From positions 50,523-114,522 of the forward strand of contig JBAMDO010000182.1 of assembly GCA_037074765.1 (NCBI GenBank): 64,000 nt of DNA, in the 5' to 3' direction. The notes under the pieces are model-generated. The model worked only from the letters and a program-made list of their open reading frames with translations, had not been told where the DNA came from and searched no databases. Source of the DNA: Mansonella perstans. Taxonomy: Eukaryota > Nematoda > Chromadorea > Rhabditida > Onchocercidae. The position numbers were made by a program, and so were the translations under genes. Numbering within the stretch: the first letter of the stretch is position 1; every line of letters begins with the position of its first letter. This document shows, piece after piece, positions 57,215-64,000 of this stretch.

Positions 57215-57292
57215 GATAATAATAATTGTAATAATGATGTTAATAGTAATTATGGTGATAGCGATGATGGTGATGATGATAATAATAATATC
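57215..57292 (+). repeat. GAT/AAT trinucleotide low-complexity tract
   Basis: Imperfect runs of ATG, ATA and GAT units. Confidence 0.8.
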
Positions 57293-58412
57293 TTCAACAC
57301 TGCAAAAAATCCTCATCTTGTTGATTTAAAACTTCATCAGTCGATAAAATAGATCGTTTAGAATATCTTTCAATTTATTTAAAAATAACAGCAGTAATAA
57401 TTATAAACTATCGTTTCATATTAGTCATTAACTTCCAATCAATTTCTTGTGCCTACTTTGTTATTCTTTTTGGCTAAAGTGGAAAGAATTGGTGCTATAA
57501 AATATTTACAATATTCCTGAAAGGGAAATAATTTGTAATTGAAATCAATTATTAAATATCTGAGTTAACTGAATAAATTATTGAATTGCATTAAAATTAT
57601 CCACTCAGCATCCAGTTAATTCTAAGTTTACAGAACCTGTTATTCTTTTTTCTGTATGTTTCGTACAACAGTATAGCATATTGCTCAGGGGCACAATTTT
57701 ATCAGGATACATTTCGATTTGCCACCGTAGCAATTACCATACATCATGCTTTGACTCTTTGCTTTTTTCGCTTTGCGACATCATAATCATCAAACAATCG
57801 TAACAAATCTGACTGTAGCATTTCATTGTCGAACTATCGTAAAAATACTCTCTATATATCATCAATGTTCTTTTTTTTCGCTTTCTGTTGTCATAATAAC
57901 CATAACAATCATAATGATTCTGATAAATGATCAATGGCTCAGCATTTGTTTAAAATCAGCAATCGTATTCTTTATTCAAATGCAAATTTTATAAATTTTG
58001 AACAATGATTGAATTTGCAAGTTTGTATTGTGTGCTCTTCAGCTATCATAAGCAAAATTTCAGTAAGTTAATTTGGAACTCGTGATTTTCCTTGTATTAC
58101 ATTTCTGTTCTCTTCAGGTTTCCTTTTTAAATAGACCTAAATAGACGCAAACAAAAGATGCCGGAATCTTCATTCCAAAATTTTGTAAAGTAATTAATAA
58201 ACAAAATATTAAATGATTTTCTATATGAGTAATTCTAAATCGCAAGTTTAAGGAATGAATATCTATTAATAATATTTGATACCTTTGTTCCAATAAATGT
58301 GAATATAACTCATATCATCATGATATCTTTCATAATTCTTAAGCATTGTCGCAAATCTATCATAATCTCGCCATAACCGTAGTTTCTTACATTCAGCCAA
58401 TTTTTTATTAAT

Positions 58413-58505
58413 CCTCTCTCTCTCTCTTTCTATCCATCTGTCTATCCATCTATCTAATCTATTTATCTATCCATTTATCTATTTGTCAATCTGTTCATTT
58501 ATCAG
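58413..58505 (+). repeat. (CT)n and (TATC)n microsatellite
   Basis: About nine CT units, then imperfect CTATCTAT/CCATCTAT units. Confidence 0.85.
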
Positions 58506-60649
58506 TAATAATTATGTATATTCTTAATTAATTAATTGTGGCTCCATTGTATTTGTATTAATGCTATTTGTTGTTTTTCTTTTGCATTCTAAGAATAAAC
58601 ACACTTTTCATCCATTGCTACTTCACATACAGACGCATTTTTCAACATTTCAAAAATGAGATCATACGAAAACGAAAAAAAGACGAGAAATGCATTACAG
58701 ACAAATGAAAAAATACTTTTTGAAAAAGAAAAAAGAAGAAGAAAGATCACATCAAAAGTAGTAATAAATGGTATGGCATAAATAATACTTATGTACTCTT
58801 TCTCATACTAGAAAAAGACAGACAGAAATGAAAAGTATAAAATGTTAAATATGGAAAAATTAAGTTTGGGAAATTTAAAATCTAGCCGAAATAATTTGAC
58901 ATACTTCTTTGCAAAGGGAAAGAAAAGAAAGGAAGAGAAAAAGATAAAAGAATAAATGGAGGAAGAAAACAACAAAAATAACGAAGTAATCGATATGATC
59001 ATAATTTTTTTTCAAAATTCTTCTTCGCTATAAGACGTTTGATCTTTTAATCATTTCGAAAATTTTCGAATATCTTTTTCAAAATCAAAAACTAACAGAG
59101 AGGCTATTGAGATCTTTTTCGCATTCTTTTATAGTTTTGACTATTATCATGAAAGAATTGCCCGTTATATTTATATCAATATAAATGCTTTATCAGAAAT
59201 TTACAGTTAAAAAATTTTTTGTGAATTTGAATAATAAACTAAAATGTTCTAAATTTTTATCCGAAACTTATCAAGCTTACATCAAATTTACTTCATGAAA
59301 AACGTTCACATTATTCAATAATTTCACTAACTAAAATATAACTTATTCCATTATGAATGTTTCAAGACTTAGTTACAAAAATTTTAAAAATAATTCATTA
59401 GCAAGGAAAAGAAAAAATCAATATCTTACTCCGAATATTTTTCAAGTTTTCATTAAATTTATCGAAAACTTCAATAAAAATTCTGAGGAAAGCAACAAAA
59501 TTCAGTAGACAAGAAATGAAAGAAAGAAAAGGATGAAAAGGAGGAAAATTTTTCAATTGACTAGATTGTCCGTACCAAAGATTAGCTGTTTGTCAATCAA
59601 TTCTTCTTAACATAATATATTAAATAAAAAAAAAAGAAAAATGAAATTCCAATTTGAATAGAAATCTTATAATTAATAATCAGAATTTGAAACAATGAAT
59701 AATAAGTATGCAATTATAACAATAATAATATTCATGTAGCAAAATTTAAAATCATGTTAGCAACAAACAGAATTCAATACAATCAATAATTATAATTATA
59801 ATGATAATGATAATGATGATGATATACATTCACTGTCTGAAAAATTTTCAAACAAACAAATACTTATTTAGAGGTAGCGCAATGATCAGAATTTTTGCCC
59901 CAATAAAATTATTTCGGTAACATGGTATTTTCTACGGTACCATTTACAATTTAATGATACTGACTTTCTACGGTGTTGTATATTTTATTTATATATGCAG
60001 TTGAATTAATCGTCGATGCTATGAAAATGATATTTATCAGTTAAAGATTAATAGAAAGAAATATAGCTATAGAAATTCTTCATTTAATTTTTTTCTTCAA
60101 TAAAATTATAATTAAGTAGAGAAAATACCTGAGAAAGAGACGGGGCTGAGAATATCATATATGAAAATCGTTATTAATAAAAATGATAATGATGCGATTA
60201 TTATCATTATTACCAATATTACTATTACTGTTTATTATTATTATAAATACGACAATGATTATTTCATTTTAATAGAAATACATGAGAAAACATTACCATT
60301 TCGTTTAAAATCATAGAAAAAAGACGCGAAATGAAAAGAAATAATATAAAAAGAATAAAATTACTTGGCACATAATGTTTTCTTTTTCTATCTATTCATC
60401 CCTTTTCTAATTTCTGTTAAGAAATTGAAACACTTTGACAATAGCATTTTATAAATTTTTCTCTTTTGAAAAACTTAACTTTTCATTAATCATTAATTGG
60501 AGTAAATCAGTTAGTAAATACTACCATCGGAAGAAAAATGTATCATCAGCTCACAGAGAAATTTCATTAAAGAAATGAAATGAAAAGTATTTTCCTTTTT
60601 TTTTGTAAAAGAAAGCTTGTTCGCAAAAGTTTTTCCATCTTCACTCTTA

Positions 60650-62278
60650 TCAAACGGAAGACTCGCTAAGCATTGCTTTAACTGTTTTCAGTTGCTCACA
60701 AGCTTCTTCCCTGAACCTCGTTACGGATGAATTAATTCCGGTTTGTAATTGAACCAATGTATAAATGCTGTTTAATGCCATTTCCAATTGCTTCTCTAAT
60801 CGTCCAACGCGAGTATCCAAACCAGTTAATAACTGAAATTGTGTCTTTTTCTAATTAAAATTTTTTTTCCTAATTCAATTGAGAGTTTTATTGAAACTAC
60901 TGAAAGTAATTATTCCTTCCCGATAAGAATTTACCATTTCCAAGGAACCATAAATAATTCAACCGTTTAATCAAAAAGAAATTACCTGTTCAACACGAGC
61001 CGTACTTTGGGCTGATCGCAATTCACAGATCATTGATTTGATTTCTTTAATTTCCTGATGAACCGGTGCAGATGATGGATTTTCATTTTGAGAGTTTGCC
61101 GGTTCCGCTGAAGTACCACAATCGAAACATTTCTCAGCCTGATCGTCAGATGAAATGGAACTACCAGGTGGTGGAAAACCATGATTCAGTGTCATGTGGA
61201 CTTGTAATGACGAACCTAAAATATTATAATTATCAGTTGACATCATTAAACCTTATTTTTTTTCATTCATTCGAATTATTCAACTAAAATTTGTTTTATA
61301 TTTGGCTTAATTTTCTTCACTCTATTTGTCAAATCAATGTTTTACTTTCATTAAATGGATTGATTTGCGATATGAAATAATTTATTACAATTTAAATGTT
61401 GCTTTTGATATAATTTTTGATCTTTTGCTCACTTGCAATTAGTATTTTTCTTACATAAAAATAAAATTTTTGCTTATCTCCTAAACTATTTATCCGAAAA
61501 CTTTAAAATTTAATTTCGAAATCGCTTTTATTTGTAGACAAATTTTCTGGTGCAAGCTAATAAAAAACAAAAGATTTGTTTGCTTAAATTGCTTCTTATT
61601 AAAGACATTTTCATCTGTTAATTAAGAATGATTAATAATTAACTGAATCTCTTTTCTTCATTTTTCATTTTCTTTTGCGATAGTATAATATAATATCTAT
61701 AGCTTATTTTATGCATTGCAACAATTTCCCTCTTTAATTTCAAATTTTTTTTGCACTCATGTAGTCTTCCGGAATCCTCACAGTCCGAAATGCTCTCGTA
61801 CGGTCACCCAGAATGTTTTTATATAATTTCTCAGTTGAATCATTTAGCCTCCAGGACATCCTGCTATAACCGGCTGGAATGTCCCGAGCACATATGGTTT
61901 TTCGGAATGTCCTCATATATTTCTCTAGGATTTTTCATGCGGTCAATCCAAGCTTCACGAATTATTTTTAATATTTAAAAACTTATTTCCTGAATAATAT
62001 CTCAAAATTAACGAATTTTATAATTTCAATATTTTTAAAATAGCATAATTTTCATTTCATTTCATAAGAATTGTCTATTAAGAAACCTTTACGGAAATGT
62101 TTGCCACATTCCGGACACTGAGTTCGTGTATTATTAGCCATATGAGCAATCAATGAGGTAAGATGCTCGTTGGTACTAATATTATTGAGCGGTGATGACG
62201 CACCTTCATCACAATCCAATTCACCGCCACCCCTTCCAGTTCGTTCATCTATCGTCGGATCGATGGCTGGTTTTTCGC
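60650..62278 (-). CDS. C2H2 zinc-finger / coiled-coil protein, 3' part (partial)
   Basis: Last three exons on the minus strand: 62278-62087, 61215-60986, 60832-60650. The first exon opens in phase 1, completing a Gly codon and reading EKP, the usual TGEKP finger linker, so at least one upstream finger exon must exist. None was found in 62.3-64.0 kb, so the gene runs off the right edge. One C2H2 finger is split by the next intron: CPECGKHFRK before it, SSLQVHMTLNH after (C-x2-C-x12-H-x4-H). A CFDCG pair and an acidic Ser/Pro linker follow. The last 90 residues are helical and heptad-like (EIKEIKSMICELRSA; DTRVGRLEKQLEMALNSIY), probably a coiled coil for oligomerisation. Likely a transcription factor; no orthologue recognised. 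Confidence 0.75.
61750..61965. other. Atypical GC-richer island inside an intron
   Basis: About 210 bp in the 871-bp intron of the last zinc-finger gene, clearly richer in G+C than its surroundings. It carries repeated GGAATGTCC/GGAATCCTC-like motifs near 61775, 61878 and 61913. No splice-bounded coding frame was found. Confidence 0.45.
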
Positions 62279-64000
62279 CTGTAATCTTTTGTAAAATCGT
62301 TTGTAATTCATTGTTATCAAAGTAATTAAATTGAACTTGAAATTTTTTTCTTCAAGTTTTTTCTTTTTCCTTGTAGAGAGTAAAAAAAAAAACGTTCCAT
62401 TCTTTAGCCTTCCTTTTTCCCACTGATAGACAATTGAAAACGAAACTAATAAAATTTGATTTTTCAAATATATTTTTTAAATTGAATTCCGAAATTTGTT
62501 TTCTAGAATCCCGTTAATAAAATGTAAAACAATCGAAAAATATTTCTGATTGACTGTTTGAATATTTAAATGAATAGAGAAATGAAATGATCAGCAGTAA
62601 CGTAAATATTGGGTATCCATTAGCACTTTTTTCATTTCACAGATACTTCAATAACGAATAAAATATTACAAATAATAGTGAAAAGATAGAAGTAAAAAAA
62701 TTATTCCTTCGTCTTTTCGAATTTATTTCCAATTTTTTTAAAAGTTAAAAAAATTTCTTCTAAATTTTACCCAAATTTTCAGCAGGAGAAATTGGTTTTT
62801 ATAAGTTCTATCATTCGTTGATTTTTCACATTTATTCAACTGTTAAAAAAACCAAATCCAAAACCTTCAGGCTTCAAGTTAATTAAAGTTTGTTAAAGTG
62901 ATGGATAAAATTATTTCCCCACGCTATAGAAGGATTCACAATGTGTGAACTAAACATTTTGTCTAAAACATACAGGAAATTGTATTAAACAAAATGTTTT
63001 AGAGAGAAAAAAAAATGAAAAATCCATTTCGTTGAAAAATTAACGAAATTTAACAAACTTGAACCACAAATTTGATTTCCATATTAACTAGAAATTAAAT
63101 ATGAAGTATTTTCAACTTTTAATTTAAATATTTTCCTCGATAATGTATACAGATTATGAACTTTCGATGGAATTACCAGAAATACTAAGATGAAGGAAAA
63201 CTTACATCATTAATTTTTTTCTCAAACAATTCGAAAAATGAAGAAAACCTTTTTTAAGTGAGACTTTCCCAATTTAACTTCTTCAATATTTTGTTAAAAT
63301 TTGCAATGAACGAGAATGTTTCATAAATGCCGTCATGTTATCAATTATTTGCTTGCATATGAAATTAGCCAAATTTTAAAATTAACCCAGTAAATTCCGT
63401 CTAAAAAAGGCAAGAAGTACTCCATTAATTCACAGATTAAAATAACAATAAAATATAATTGATCACTTTTATACCGCAATTTACATTATAACTAATTCAG
63501 AAGAATCATGGCACACTTCAGTTTCCAATCATTGCATATTAATATAATATCAAATTACTTAAAAATATCTTTGTAAAAATCATAACTAATAAATAATTAA
63601 TTAAATAGTTGCGAAAAGGCATATCTTCATTCCCTTTCTTTTTTTTGTTATTATAACATTTTTTATTGACATCTAATTTTATCCTCTGACCTTTATCCTT
63701 TGATCTAATGCTCAAAGGTGTTCAAATTTTGTCCCATTTTTCTTGAGCTATGCTAATAAGCAATCGTTAATGTTGTTGAATAGATCTGTTTTCAATAAAA
63801 AATTAACATTCCATTCTGTAGTATGTCATTATTATGACATAGATTTATCATTTCGTATCAAATATCATATCCACGACGAATTAGCTCAATGGAATTCATT
63901 TTTAATAACAAATTAATTAGATAAAAAATTATTTCAATCTTCAGTTATTGCATACATAAAATAGAAGATTGCATGCTTAACAGAACAAATAATATTCCAA
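62279..64000 (-). other. Presumed intron of partial zinc-finger gene, to right edge
   Basis: About 1.7 kb of AT-rich sequence with no exon seen on either strand. The phase-1 acceptor at 62279-62281 (CAG) requires an upstream exon, so this is read as intron. Confidence 0.5.

Larger units (their letters stand above)
55795..60649. other. Intergenic, low-complexity rich
   Basis: About 4.9 kb between convergent genes with no coding exon seen. It holds GAT/AAT-type low-complexity stretches (57215-57292, 59785-59825, 60180-60250), a CT/TATC microsatellite (58413-58505) and purine-rich tracts (58670-58745, 58915-58980). Confidence 0.6.

Overview
The window looks like nuclear DNA of a parasitic nematode, most likely a filarial/spirurid species (Onchocercidae-like). 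The evidence is the very AT-rich sequence, genes broken into many small exons with TTTCAG-type acceptors, candidate spliced-leader acceptors a few bases before start codons, and proteins that align closely with Caenorhabditis orthologues remembered from the literature (DYN-1, KNL-2, FIGL-1). No search could be run, so the genus is inference. Exon models were built by hand, checking reading phase across every intron.

Layout, left to right: (1) 1-7.6 kb, repeats and AT-rich non-coding DNA; (2) 7.64-17.10 kb, + strand, a complete 19-exon dynamin gene (844 aa); (3) 19.00-25.50 kb, - strand, convergent to dynamin, an 18-exon KNL-2/M18BP1 centromere-licensing gene (about 1,000 aa); (4) 27.69-30.94 kb (possibly to 31.24 kb), - strand, a C2H2 zinc-finger gene with three fingers at the C-terminus; (5) 31.2-39.1 kb, a gene desert with a hairpin and an AT repeat; (6) 39.07-43.30 kb, + strand, fidgetin-like AAA ATPase FIGL-1 (466 aa); (7) 43.80-46.98 kb, + strand, a ZGPAT-type CCCH/G-patch protein (about 486 aa), 501 bp behind FIGL-1 and possibly co-transcribed with it; (8) 50.93-51.52 kb, - strand, single-exon Mediator subunit MED20 (197 aa); (9) 53.71-55.79 kb, + strand, an LHPP-like HAD phosphatase (265 aa); (10) 60.65-62.28 kb, - strand, the last three exons of another zinc-finger gene running off the right edge.

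The genes are unrelated housekeeping and regulatory genes (membrane fission, centromere specification, AAA remodelling, transcription and RNA factors, phosphatase) and form no single pathway. No mobile-element gene, rRNA, tRNA or CRISPR array was recognised.

The most interesting object is the KNL-2 gene. It appears to encode two SANTA modules in tandem, then a CENP-C-like motif, then a SANT/Myb domain; the M18BP1 family is normally described with one SANTA. The splice donor of the exon ending the second SANTA lies inside a diverged 62-bp tandem duplication.
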